From contig CARNVA010000017.1 in assembly GCA_949031345.1 (NCBI GenBank), positions 1 through 27,560 of the forward strand: a stretch of DNA of 27,560 bases, in the 5' to 3' direction. Positions within the stretch are counted from its first letter, which is position 1. The number at the start of each line of letters is the position of its first letter. A program made the position numbers and the translations under genes. Positions 7,609 to 17,500 of this stretch are shown here, piece after piece. The notes below the pieces were generated by a model that was not told where the DNA came from, did not search any database, and saw only the letters and a program-made list of their open reading frames with translations. This DNA comes from an uncultured Eubacteriales bacterium (GTDB lineage: Bacteria > Bacillota > Clostridia > Christensenellales > UBA1242).

Positions 7609-7682
7609 TGGAGCAGGTGAAGGGAATCGGACCCTCGCAACCAGCTTGGAAGGCTAGTGTTCTACCACTGAACTACACCTGC
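7609..7682 (-). tRNA. tRNA-Gly(TCC) with unusual T loop
   Basis: A 74-base tRNA with encoded CCA and anticodon TCC (loop CTTCCAA). It is the first gene of the operon, just behind the promoter. The T loop reads TCCGATT instead of TTCGATT: position 55, normally the universal pseudouridine, is C (complement of 7630). The D loop keeps GG (GTGGTA). All stems are intact. A sequencing error or a real variant are both possible. Confidence 0.95.
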
Positions 7683-7699
7683 ATAATGTTGACTATAGA

Positions 7700-7728
7700 A
7701 TAATAACACACTATAAAAAAAATGTCAA
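7700..7728 (-). promoter_or_regulatory. Promoter of the tRNA operon
   Basis: On the minus strand a perfect TTGACA (7728-7723), a 17-base spacer containing an eight-T run, and TATTAT (7705-7700). The expected start is near 7693, about ten bases before the mature 5' end of tRNA-Gly. Confidence 0.85.
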
Positions 7729-7863
7729 GTTTTTTTGCAAATAAATTTAAGATAATTTTAAAAAATATTAAAGTGTATTTATTATATAAATTTCATGTTT
7801 TTCATGTATATATAAAATTTCATAATAATTGGATAATTACACGAAATTTCCCGAAAATTTAAT
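7729..7863. other. AT-rich intergenic stretch
   Basis: Between the tRNA promoter and the gpmI terminator. Almost pure A/T with short repeats of TTTCATG and AAATTTC. No gene or convincing signal is seen. Confidence 0.6.
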
Positions 7864-7900
7864 AAAAAATGCTTAAAAATATTAAATTTAAGCATTTTTT
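7864..7900 (-). terminator. Terminator of gpmI
   Basis: A perfect 14-bp stem (7864-7877/7887-7900) with a 9-base loop and six A or T at each outer end. It is about 34 bases beyond the gpmI stop and would work on either strand. Confidence 0.85.
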
Positions 7901-7933
7901 GTGAAATATGGATATTTTTAAATGAAATATAAA

Positions 7934-9436
7934 TCAAAATAAGGCTTCGTCCATTGTGTTTGGAATTTCAAGTCCAAGCAATTTTAAAACAGTTGGTGCA
8001 ATATTTGCAATAGATTTTCCTTTTTTAAGTTTTACCTTTTTATGTTTTTCACTTGCAAGAATGACTGGCACAAGGTTTGAAGTATGAGAGGTGACTTTGT
8101 TGCCTTTTTCGTCAAACATAAGCTCGGCATTTCCATGGTCGGCAGTGATGATGCAGTCGCCTCCAGCCATTATGGTTGCAAGAGCTAGGGCATAAGCTTG
8201 TTTCTCCACGCAAGCGATTGCTTCTTTAGTTGCATCAAAATTTCCTGTATGGCCAATCATATCTGGGTTTGAATAGTTTACTAAAATAAAATCATATTTT
8301 GCCGATGCTATTGCTTCAAGGGTGGCTTCAGTAATTTCTATAGCTCTCATCTTAGGGTAGTAAGAAAAATCTTGAGTGTCAATGCTTTCGATAAGTTTTC
8401 GTTCTTCGCCCTCATAAGCTTTTTCTATTCCGCCATTGAAAAAGAAGGTCACATGTGCATATTTTGTAGTTTCGGCAATATGAAACTGTTTAAGCCCATG
8501 TTCTGAAAGAAGGGCGGCTAGGTTGTCATGTACCTTAGTTGGCGGATAAAGCACATTAAGGCTTTCAAATTCTGCAGAATAGAGTTGCATAGGCGAAAAC
8601 AGCATATTTTTAAATTGTTTTGTTTTAAAGCGATTGAAATTTTTATCTGTCAAAGCGAAGGTAAGCTCTCTTGCACGGTCAGAACGATAATTAAAGAAAA
8701 TTACGCTGTCAGAATCTTGGATTGTGCCATCTTTTTCTATTAAAGTTGGCAAAACAAACTCATCATAAACATTGTTTGAATAGCTTTCTTTTAAAGTTTC
8801 TATGGCATTTTTGTTGCTTAAATTTTCACCATATACAAGCACATTATATGCTTTTTTAAGCCTGTCATAACGCTCTTCTCTGTCCATTGCATACACTCTT
8901 CCGCAGAGAGAAGCGACTTTAAAAGTTGCGTTTTTTATCTTATTTTCAAGCATTTGGAGATAGTTGATACCGCTGTCAACAGGGGTGTCACGCCCATCTA
9001 AAAATGGATGAATAAACACTTTTTTCAGCCCCATTTTTTCAGCCAAATCTAAGATAGCAAACAGGTGAGAAATGTGAGAATGCACACCTCCATCAGATAA
9101 GAGTCCCATAATATGAAGAGCGGAATTATTGTTAATTGCATGATTTATTGCCTTGATGAGTTTCTCATTTTGAGAGAAAATTCCCTTTTCAATATCGTCA
9201 TCAATTTTGAGCAAATCTTGAAGAATTTTTCGTCCCGAGCCCAGTGTCAAATGCCCAACTTCGCTGTTTCCCATTTGCCCGTCAGGAAGCCCAACAGCTT
9301 TCCCGCTTGCCTCAAGTTTAGAGCTTGGATAAAGCTTCTCAAGTTTGTCTAAATTGGGCGTTCCAGCAGCTGCAATAGCGTTGCCAAATTTTTCTTTTCT
9401 CAGTCCAAAACCATCCAAAATTACCAGTGTAACCAT
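7934..9436 (-). CDS. gpmI: 2,3-bisphosphoglycerate-independent phosphoglycerate mutase
   Basis: Cofactor-independent, manganese-dependent phosphoglycerate mutase (500 residues; the family is usually near 510). It converts 3-phosphoglycerate to 2-phosphoglycerate in glycolysis, in the cytoplasm. It belongs to the alkaline phosphatase superfamily. Visible motifs: Asp8 in ILDGFG (metal), the phosphorylated nucleophile Ser58 in MGNSEVGH, DGRDTP, GRVYAMDRE, NYRSDRARELT, NYSNPDMIGHTG and the metal site TADHGNAE. Nothing is missing. ATG 9436 has AAAGGAG upstream. It stands alone rather than with gap, pgk, tpi and eno, the common cluster partners. It ends in TGA, which shows that TGA is a stop codon in this genome. 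Confidence 0.97.
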   Translation of the reverse strand: MVTLVILDGFGLRKEKFGNAIAAAGTPNLDKLEKLYPSSKLEASGKAVGLPDGQMGNSEVGHLTLGSGRKILQDLLKIDDDIEKGIFSQNEKLIKAINHAINNNSALHIMGLLSDGGVHSHISHLFAILDLAEKMGLKKVFIHPFLDGRDTPVDSGINYLQMLENKIKNATFKVASLCGRVYAMDREERYDRLKKAYNVLVYGENLSNKNAIETLKESYSNNVYDEFVLPTLIEKDGTIQDSDSVIFFNYRSDRARELTFALTDKNFNRFKTKQFKNMLFSPMQLYSAEFESLNVLYPPTKVHDNLAALLSEHGLKQFHIAETTKYAHVTFFFNGGIEKAYEGEERKLIESIDTQDFSYYPKMRAIEITEATLEAIASAKYDFILVNYSNPDMIGHTGNFDATKEAIACVEKQAYALALATIMAGGDCIITADHGNAELMFDEKGNKVTSHTSNLVPVILASEKHKKVKLKKGKSIANIAPTVLKLLGLEIPNTMDEALF

Positions 9437-9497
9437 TTAAAATTTCTCCTTTTTCTTTTAATTTTCTTTTTTAAATTTTTTTAGTTTTATTTCAATA

Positions 9498-9526
9498 ATT
9501 ATAAAAAATATGCTTATTTTTGTTGA
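9498..9526 (-). promoter_or_regulatory. Candidate gpmI promoter
   Basis: On the minus strand TCAACA (9526-9521), a 17-base spacer and a perfect TATAAT (9503-9498). The -35 is a moderate match. It abuts the terminator of the upstream ttcA-like gene. The leader would be about 55 bases. Confidence 0.5.
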
Positions 9527-9553
9527 AAAATGCAGTTTTTTTTGCTGATTTTT
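9526..9553 (-). terminator. Terminator of the ttcA-like gene
   Basis: On the minus strand AAAAATCAG pairs with CTG(C)ATTTTT, with one bulged C, around an A-rich loop. It lies about 30 bases after the ttcA-like stop and ends in a T run. Confidence 0.55.
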
Positions 9554-9583
9554 TGCAATTTTCTTTCAAATTATTGATTTTAT

Positions 9584-10294
9584 TTAATCTTTATCAAGCA
9601 AATTATAACGCTGTGTATGAATAATTGCATTAAAGATTTTTTCTCTTGAATTTGGATATAAAACGTCAAGATTTTTTATGATGTCTTTCGCCTTTTCTCT
9701 TTCTGTATGCTTGTCTGCAGGGCAGGGATTTATCAATACAGGAAAGTCTTTGCTGACCCTTAAAATATCACTTTCATCACATAAAATCAGCGGTCTAATA
9801 GCATGCAAATCTGTCTTTGAAAGATAAGATTTTGGCTTGAAAGTAGATAGTCTTCCTTCAAAGAAAAGTGATATTAAAAATGTCTCAATAAAATCATCTT
9901 TATGATGGCCAAGAGCGACCTTATTGCAGCCAAGATTTTTGGCGGCACTGTTCAAAAGTCCTCGTCTCATGTTTGCACAAAGCGAACATGGATTTTTTTC
10001 TTTTCTAATGTCAAAGACCACCTCAAAAACATTGGAAGGAATGAGTGTGAAATTTACATTGAGCGTCTCACAAAATTTACTTATTTCACTATAGTCACAT
10101 TTGCCACCGCTTAAGTCAACAGCAATCGCTTCCAATTCAAAATGCTGAGGACTGAATTTTTGAAACCTTGAAAGAGCGGCAAGCAGGGTTAGGCTGTCTT
10201 TTCCACCAGACAGACCTACAGCAATCTTGTCACCATCTTCAATAAGTTGATATTTTTCTGATGCCTTTCTCAGCACAGATAATATTTTTTGCAT
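9584..10294 (-). CDS. TtcA-like tRNA 2-thiocytidine synthetase (PP-loop ATPase)
   Basis: A 236-residue member of the TtcA/TilS PP-loop family. TtcA adenylates cytidine 32 in the tRNA anticodon loop and replaces its oxygen with sulfur, using a 4Fe-4S cluster. The ATP P-loop SGGKDS is at 29-34, the CxxC pair is Cys103/Cys106 in PCSLC, GHHKDD is at 129-134, and Cys191 in NPCPAD is the likely third cluster ligand. The CxxC favours TtcA over TilS, but the C-terminal motif differs from the classical PCNLCGSQ and the protein is shorter, so the exact tRNA target is uncertain. The start is ATG 10294 behind AGAGG. The longer frame to 10336 begins inside the upstream terminator. It appears to be transcribed alone. 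Confidence 0.85.
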   Translation of the reverse strand: MQKILSVLRKASEKYQLIEDGDKIAVGLSGGKDSLTLLAALSRFQKFSPQHFELEAIAVDLSGGKCDYSEISKFCETLNVNFTLIPSNVFEVVFDIRKEKNPCSLCANMRRGLLNSAAKNLGCNKVALGHHKDDFIETFLISLFFEGRLSTFKPKSYLSKTDLHAIRPLILCDESDILRVSKDFPVLINPCPADKHTEREKAKDIIKNLDVLYPNSREKIFNAIIHTQRYNLLDKD

Positions 10295-10314
10295 AAATAC
10301 CTCTTGCTTGAAAG

Positions 10315-10343
10315 ATTGTACAAAAAAAAATCGCAAAAAGCAA
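10315..10343 (-). promoter_or_regulatory. Candidate promoter of the ttcA-like gene
   Basis: Minus-strand TTGCTT (10343-10338), a 17-base spacer and TACAAT (10320-10315). The -10 is good and the -35 weak. The -35 and spacer lie within the terminator hairpin of the preceding gene. Confidence 0.5.
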
Positions 10344-10367
10344 CTTTTTTAAAAGTGTTTTGCGATT
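10322..10367 (-). terminator. Terminator of the 84-residue gene
   Basis: On the minus strand AATCGCAAAA (10367-10358) pairs perfectly with TTTTGCGATT (10338-10329). An inner ACTTTT/AAAAGT stem extends the hairpin, and nine T follow. It is about 37 bases past the stop at 10404. Confidence 0.85.
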
Positions 10368-10403
10368 AAGTTATTTTTAAACTTGAATGATGAATTAAAA
10401 AAA

Positions 10404-10658
10404 CTATTCTGTCTCGTTTTCAAGCCCTTTAAAAAATTCAACAATAAACTTTATCATCTTAATTTCTGAAACTCTTTCTATTTCGGCCATCAAACTTTCA
10501 ATTTCTAAGTATTCTTGTTTTTGCAAATGTGACAGCGAGGCAATGAAAGCTTTCTCTTTTTGCAATATTTCTTTCATAATATCACTTTTTTCAAGCTCTG
10601 CTTCCTTGACGATGAGAAAAGATTTATACAAAAGCTGGACAAGTTCTTCTTGTTTCAT
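10404..10658 (-). CDS. Small coiled-coil-like protein, possibly DUF6809-type
   Basis: An 84-residue, almost wholly helical and highly charged protein (MKQEELVQLLY at the start, FIVEFFKGLENETE at the end). The pattern LL-Y, an EK-rich centre and a terminal F-x-x-G-hydrophobic helix resembles small Bacillota proteins grouped as DUF6809, often near phage or regulatory genes; this is a resemblance by eye and not a firm assignment. The only Shine-Dalgarno-like site, AAAGG, is 13 bases before this ATG, which is long. It is ideally placed for a different ATG at 10665 that opens a 13-codon frame overlapping this start. It has its own promoter containing a palindrome and is divergent from a Cro/CI-type regulator gene, so it is probably under that regulator's control. 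Confidence 0.7.
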   Translation of the reverse strand: MKQEELVQLLYKSFLIVKEAELEKSDIMKEILQKEKAFIASLSHLQKQEYLEIESLMAEIERVSEIKMIKFIVEFFKGLENETE

Positions 10659-10695
10659 AAGTCATAAGTTACCTTTCGTGAGTATCATTTTCGAT

Positions 10696-10724
10696 ATTTT
10701 ACACAATAATTTTATTATTGTCAA
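10696..10724 (-). promoter_or_regulatory. Promoter of the 84-residue gene
   Basis: Minus-strand TTGACA (10724-10719), exactly 17 bases, then TAAAAT (10701-10696). A near-consensus promoter whose spacer is filled by the palindrome at 10703-10721. Confidence 0.8.
10703..10721. promoter_or_regulatory. Palindromic operator candidate
   Basis: ACAATAAT, TTT, ATTATTGT: a perfect 8-bp inverted repeat with a 3-base centre, placed between the -35 and -10 boxes of the small gene's promoter. A dimeric regulator bound here would block RNA polymerase. The adjacent divergent HTH protein is the obvious candidate; this is inference from position and symmetry. Confidence 0.55.
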
Positions 10725-10796
10725 GCAAATAGGTTGAAATTGTTCTACCTAGATTTTAATCGTTTATTTGCTAAATTATTATAAGGAGGTGGTTTT

Positions 10797-11036
10797 ATGA
10801 CATTGGCAGAAGCTGTAAGCAAAAGGACGCAAAGTCTTTTAATCAGTCATAATATGACGCAATATCGCTTGGTCAAATTGACAAACTTAGACAAATCGAC
10901 ATTGCAGACAATCTTCAAAGGTAAGGCAAAAGATGTTCGTCTGTCAACTGTGGGCTTGATTGCGCATGCGCTTGGAATGGAGCTTTATGAGTTTTTCAAT
11001 GACGAAATGTTTAAGTATGAAAATTTGGATATTTAA
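10797..11036 (+). CDS. Cro/CI-family (XRE) transcriptional regulator
   Basis: A 79-residue single-domain regulator. The helix-turn-helix covers about residues 16-65: MTQYRLVKLTNLDKSTLQ is the HTH core, and VRLSTVGLIAHALGMELYEFF is the typical last two helices of XRE/Cro-CI domains. There is no extra sensor or oligomerisation domain, so it resembles small autonomous repressors found beside mobile or switch-like genes. ATG 10797 has a perfect AAGGAGGT six bases upstream. It is divergent from the 84-residue gene, and the intergenic region carries a palindrome in the opposing promoter. No clear promoter of its own was found. A strong terminator follows at 11121-11167. Confidence 0.88.
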   Translation: MTLAEAVSKRTQSLLISHNMTQYRLVKLTNLDKSTLQTIFKGKAKDVRLSTVGLIAHALGMELYEFFNDEMFKYENLDI

Positions 11037-11045
11037 CAGTTTATC

Positions 11046-11062
11046 TCGCGCTTAAGTCGCGA
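11046..11062 (+). other. Small GC hairpin after the regulator gene
   Basis: TCGCG (11046-11050) and CGCGA (11058-11062) surround a 7-base loop. It is GC-rich against an AT-rich background, just after the stop codon, with no T run. It may stabilise the mRNA end or be a protein-binding palindrome. Confidence 0.4.
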
Positions 11063-11120
11063 AAATAAAAAAATAAAGCTTGGCAATGACTGTTTTATGC
11101 TTGAAAAATAATTTAAACTA

Positions 11121-11167
11121 AAAAAGAGAGATTAAAACTTATTTAAAATTTTTTTAATCTCTTTTTT
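11121..11167 (+). terminator. Terminator of the regulator gene
   Basis: GAGATTAAAA (11128-11137) pairs perfectly with TTTTAATCTC (11152-11161), flanked by an A run on the left and six T on the right. Confidence 0.85.
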
Positions 11168-11386
11168 CTTTTATAAGATGTAATTTTGAAAGAAAACTTA
11201 ATTTTTAGGTGTTTTTAACCATTTTTTAAGGTTTTTTCATGATTTTTCCTTAATTTTTCATGTATTTTTTGATATTTTTATTTTTAATATATTTTTTATC
11301 AATTTTTATTTAATCTTTCCCATTTTTTCAGGGTTTAAAAAAACAGAAAAAATATTTATATTATTTAATATATATATTAAATTTAT
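11168..11386. other. AT-rich intergenic stretch before the giant gene
   Basis: Almost pure A/T with repeated TTTTTCATG-like and ATTTTT strings. No open frame, RNA gene or repeat array is seen. Its role may only be to insulate the next promoter or act as an UP-like AT tract. Confidence 0.6.
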
Positions 11387-11415
11387 TTGACTTAAAAAAA
11401 TCAAAAATCTATAAT
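11387..11415 (+). promoter_or_regulatory. Promoter of the giant lipoprotein gene
   Basis: TTGACT (11387-11392), a 17-base spacer and a perfect TATAAT (11410-11415), preceded by a long A/T tract. The start is expected near 11422, with a leader of about 80 bases ending in AAGGAGG (11494-11500). Confidence 0.8.
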
Positions 11416-11504
11416 TTATATAAGGCGGAATTATTTTTACTAAAATCATTTCGCTTTAATGTTTAATTATCAAAAAAATTACAGATATTAAACAAGGAGG
11501 AAAT

Positions 11505-14500
11505 ATGAAAAAGTTTCTTGTCAGCATTCTTGGAATTTTCTTGCTCTTCGGTGCAGCACTTTTGACTGCATGTGGTGGAAGCAATCCAAGTCTGAAATTA
11601 TCTCAAGACACAGTGGCTATTCAGCTTTATGCTGAAGACGAAGACAGTGGTTATCAAATTGTGACCGCTGAGCTTTCTGGTGTAGATTCAGGCAAAATTC
11701 AGGCGTCTGCACTTAGTGGCTATGAAAATGTGGTTAAGGTAAGCACCTCAACTCTTTCATCAACCAAATGTTCGATAAGAATTGAAGGTCTTGAAGAGGG
11801 CACAGCTCAAGTTGTTGTGCGTGCAACACCTGGAAACATTGAAAAGCGAATCAATGTCACCGTTTTCAGTGAAGTGAGTGCAATGAGTCAAGTTGTTGAG
11901 AACGACAAGAAGAAAAACAATTTTCTTATTCGTGGAGAGGCAAACTCTTTGATTGAAGAAAAATTGATTTCATTCCAACCTTCTTCAAACAGCAGACGCA
12001 CTCTTACTTGGGCAATCGCTGAAGAGATGAACATGGCAGGTGGTTTGACACTTGATGGAACAACATTGACAATTGAAGACACTTTTGTTGGCAATGAGGT
12101 AATCTTGGATGCAACAACAGAGAAAGGTGTTTCAACAAAAATCACTCTTCCTGTGGTTGATAAGATTGAAAGTGAAGTAAAACTTGCTTTCTCATACAGT
12201 CAAAACTCCTCCTTTGATGAAATAAATGAAGAAAATAATATTTTTAATATCGTTCCAAATATTCCAACTGATGAGTGCTATACAGGTTATATCTTAGTTG
12301 ATTACATAGGCGATCTTGAAATCACTCCTTATGTGATTGAAAGTGCAACAGGCAAAACAAGCGACGATATTCAAGTGATGATACAAGGAAACTATGAAGG
12401 CAAGCCTTTGTATGCTGTTTATGCAAGCAAGGATAAGCCAGATATCAATAAAGATTATGAAATTGGCTTCAAAATTGGTTATGAAAACTTTAACTACTTT
12501 ATTGATACTGCAAAAGATTTCCCAATTACAATTAAAGCTCGTGAGCTTGTAAATGGAATTACCATTTCAACAAACGAAGCAAACAATATTGCAGGCAGCG
12601 TTCAAACTCTTTATACAAACTATGTTGATTCTGCATCAGCTTCAATCAATGGTCAAAAATTTGACATTTCTATTACTCCTACAACGGTTATTGACGCTAC
12701 AAAAAAATATTCAATTGATGTTGAAAGATTATCTGGTGGCGGAATTGTTGCTGATGGATGTCCTATTGAAGCTTATTATAAAGATGAATTAAATGGGAAT
12801 GTTTGGACTCAGGTGATTTTCACACTTGATGGCAACGGTCATTATGTGACAAGAGAGGAAAATTATCCTTCTGCTGCTACACTTTACTTAAAAGCTTCAA
12901 GCTCTTTAAAAGAGCAGGTTGTTGAAGGCTTTAGAATTACTTTTGTCAGCCAAGACAATACTGACATTTCAACTTCGTTTAACTTAAGACTTGTAAAAAG
13001 TGCATCTTTAAGTGAATTCGCTTTCAATGATGCCGGCTTTAGAGTTGACAGTAGTGTGCTTTATAAAGAATACAAAAAGACTTTCACTCTTAAAGGTCAA
13101 ACAAGCATTGATGGACTTTATATTATCAACAACAGCAAAAATGTTATATTTGATGACATCGCCGAAGTTTCTCATGATGAAGAAAGCGTTACTTTCAGTG
13201 TAAGTCTTACTTTGAAAACAACAAGTTATGGTCAGACAACTCTTGATAGCTATCAAATTGCTCACAGAAATGGTCTCATAAGTGACAGCTATGACCTTGA
13301 CATTTTCCTGCCTTTAAAATATGGCTCAATGTTTATTGATACAACCACAGAAAACAGATCAAACTCTGTGATTGACTCTGCGCTGAGCAATAAAGTCTAC
13401 ACAACTGCGGGAACAGAAACCGCAAGCTCACCAGTTGGCAGTCTTTCAAGACTTATTCTCAAGAATAATACAACAACACCACTCTTTTATACATACAACA
13501 CAATCAACGGAATTTCAGCTGTTGCAAACATTGGTGTAAGTTTCTATGATTTTGACAGCGAAAATGATGATATCGACCGCTTCAAAGGTCTTATCAACAC
13601 AGCTGATGGCATTCTCAACATCATCAGAGGTGCTACTGAAAGAGGTGATACAAGCAGTGTTGCATACTTCAGCTCTGACCGCACAAGCATTTCAACAAAG
13701 AGCGTTGGTCATACTTATGCAGTAATTTCATTTACTGGAAAGGGTGTTGATGGCACTGACGCAAATGGTCAAGTGACCTATGTTCGCATTATTTATATTG
13801 AAAGTTTTGTCACTCCAGAAGCACTGAGCGTAAATCCAGAAAGTGACAAAAATGTTTCTCTTTATGCTTTCGATACGCTGGCAACAAGCGACGAGGCTCT
13901 TACAAGAAAAACAATAAATATACGCTTTAAAAATTCAAATGTAACTTATAATTCACTTGATTATAATCTTGAATTTGTTTCAACCAATGGTGCAATGGGT
14001 GATATGAAAGTAAGCGGAAATACTGTGACTTGGTCAAATGGCTGCTACAGCATTTCAGGTATTCAAATCACAGAAGAGGGGATTACCTTCACAATCGAAG
14101 CACTCAGCATAAGCAAATATGAAGACACAATTTTCACTGACTCACTTAATGTGCATTATGTCATCAGAGATGGCAAGTCAGATACAAGCAAAAAGATATA
14201 TGATATTTACACACCAATTGATATCGTAATCAAAAATGCTCAAAGAATTGAAAGCTTGAAATGGAAAAACTATGATGACGAAGGGCTTTATTTTGAAGTT
14301 GGTGATGACCAGCCACAATATCTCTTATTGGAGACTGGTCCAAACAGTGCAAGAAACAAGAGAGTTGCATACATAATTACCGACCAAAATAATTCAACAA
14401 ACAGCAAGTTTGTATCAGTAAGCGATGCAGTATCTTCAAATATTCTTTCAATCAACCTTGCAAACTCAATCAAAAATGGCATGACAGGTTATATCTATAT

Positions 14501-17500
14501 CCTTCCTGCCGATGCAATTTACAACAATCAAATCAGATATTATTACATGGATGGTGACAAAGAAAAATCAGGAAGCATTTCTGATACTGACCTTCCAAGT
14601 CAATATGAATTTCTTGTAAGCAATGCTTATTTCAAGTCAAACGCATTTGACGGAACAACTAAAACAGTGAAATTCTCTGATATTATTGTAAAGATTAAAG
14701 TCACTGTTGCAGATGGAAAAAGTTTTGAATATGCATATAGAATTTATGACAACAATGCTTTCAAAAATATGAGACCAGAGCTTTATTATACTGTTATGAA
14801 CAACCTTGACCTTACAGGTGAAGAGAGAAGCGCAATCACTTCTTTCTCTGGTGGTTTGCAAGGTGCAAATAAGGACATTACAGTAAGACTTTCTGGCGCA
14901 AATTTTGCAGGCACAATCGCCGCTGGTGGTCAGGTGAGAAATATCACCTTTGTAGGCGATATTACAACTGGAAATGGTTTTGTTGCAAATGTAAATAATG
15001 GAAAATTATCAAATATTACAATTGATGTAAATGGCCTTAAGCCAAGCAGTATTACAGCTTCTGGCATTGTTGGTGGCCTCGTAGGTGAAAACAACGGACA
15101 AATTGATGGATGTCGTGTGCTTGGTCTAAACATCTTTGGCGGCACCGATTATGTAGGTGGAATTGCAGGCAAAAACCTTAACAAAATCAGCAATTCAAAA
15201 GTTGAATTTTACAATCTTGAAAATGGCTTAGATTCAGACAATAAAGTGACTTATGCTTCAAATAAATTCAGAGGCGGAGTTGTCGGCGGAGTTGTCGGAT
15301 ATATGAGCGCAAGCGCAAGCATCGATCATTCTTATGTTTACGATTACACTATCGCTCCAAACAGCAGTGCAGTGCTTTTAAGCAACCTCCAAGAAGGTGG
15401 CATACTTGGGCAACTTGTCGGCGATGTAGAAACTGCTCAAGGCAAAAGAGCAACAATAGATTATTCTTTCGCTGTGCTTAGTGGTGGAATTGGCACTCTT
15501 TGCAACAACGAAAATATCACAATTACAAACAGCTATTATGCTTATTATAGTGGAAGCAGTTATATCACTGACGCTAATTTGCAAACAGAAAATTCAAACT
15601 TTGTTTCTGCAAGCGACAATGACCCTGCATATAAGGCCTATGTAAATAAAGGTAATCCACACCTTAGAGATCTTGTTCAAGACGAGCCAGTCTCTTCGGT
15701 AAACACACTCAATATTAAAACATCAAGTGCAAATGGATATTACAAATCACTTGAAGTAAAATCAACTGACAGTATAAGCCGCGGCGTTCTCTTTAATTAT
15801 TCACTTAAAGATGGCGTTGTAGAGCTTAACGCTTCAGAGAGAAACGGGCTTAATCAGCTTAATACAATTACGCTTTCAGAGCTTCTTGGAACAAGCGTAA
15901 GTGCAAATGTGATTGTTTCTTCTTCAAACAGCAATATAGTGAAAGTGCTTGGCTCTTCTCTTCAAATTGTTGGTTGCGGAGATACTACAATCAGATTGTC
16001 ATCAAAACAAGATGTTACAAACAACAAAGAAATTTCAATCAAGGTGGTCTATGCTCTTTCAGATCTCATGATTTCATGGACTGACAGTGCGGGAAGAGTC
16101 ACCTATGTTCAAGAGGAGTCTCAGCTTACTCTTCAAAGAACGCACTCAAGATATTATGGGGTAAATTTTGAAAACTCTCAAGTATTCCTTGGCAACCTTG
16201 CCACAGCTTACGAGCTTAAGCAAAATGACAATGCTTCATTAAATATCAATGTTGATAAAGTTGACATTACAAATGATAAAGGCGAAGTAATAAACAAAGA
16301 CAACGAAAAGGTCTTTGTAGGCGAAGGGGATATCTCTATCTCAGGCTTTAAGGTGCTTACAAACAGCAATTCAACGCTTTCTAAGTTTAGAGTAAGCCCA
16401 AGCATTTTTGATGAAATAGTTTTCCAAAATGCCGTAAATGACGCCTTCACAAGAAACTTCTTCATCAATGCAATTGATGGCGTAATTTCATTTGATATAT
16501 CTGGGGAAAGCATTCCTCTTACACCTTCAACTACTGCAAATATCGAAGTAAGAATTAAGACTACTATGCTGAACGATAAAGTTTATCCAATCATCAGTTT
16601 AAATGGTATAGAGCTTGACAGAAAGGAAGGTAAGGGTAAAAATACAAACCTTTATACTATTAAAGGCCAAGATGAAGCTATTCTTGAAGTTACATCAACA
16701 CTTATAAAAATTGAAGAAAGCCAAAAGGCAACAAGTGGAGACCTCAACACTTATACATATAATGTTATATTTGCTGTAAACCCTGCCTATAGAGAAAGGG
16801 TTTCTCAAGATATGGATTTTGATGTCTATATGATGTCAGACAGTGGAAATTCAAGCAAAGATTGGAATGGTGAATTTAAACTTCATCTTACAAGACAAAA
16901 TTTCACAAACATTGATGTTTCAAATAGAAAGATTTCAAGCTCAATATTCAAAAACATAAACGGAACAATTGTCGAAGAGCATACTGCCTCAGAGCCTGTT
17001 TCAGTGCTTGCACCTGGCAAAAGCTCAATTTTGCAGATAAATGTAAACCCTAAGTTTGCATATTATGACCATGTAGACCTTGTATACTCAAATGCAACAG
17101 TTTCTGATGCCCTCAACATTGAAGTGGTGAAAGAAACAGGAAACGACACTTTTGTAAGAAGAGTAAGTGAAAATGGCGATATAGAGCCAGTTGGAAGCGG
17201 ACTTAGATTTTATCCAAAGGCTGCCGAAAAAGGCTCACTTTACTATAAACTTTGGGTAAACACCACAGTAAATCGTGACAGCACAATAAAACTTACTGCA
17301 TATTTCTATGACAACAGCAGTGAGACTCCTATTACTTATGTGAATTATTATATCTCAATAAGTTATTTGACAGAGCCTACAATTAAAGTAGATGGTGCAT
17401 CGATTGCTTATGTTGCAAGAGGCTCTTATGCAACCATTCAAATTGATGTGCTTGCAGACCAGTCAATTGACTCACTTTTACTTGCAGATGATGATGGCCG

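Noticed and set aside
7934..7936. Mycoplasma-type code with TGA as tryptophan
   Set aside because: gpmI ends in TGA right after its conserved C-terminus and a terminator follows, so TGA is a stop here.
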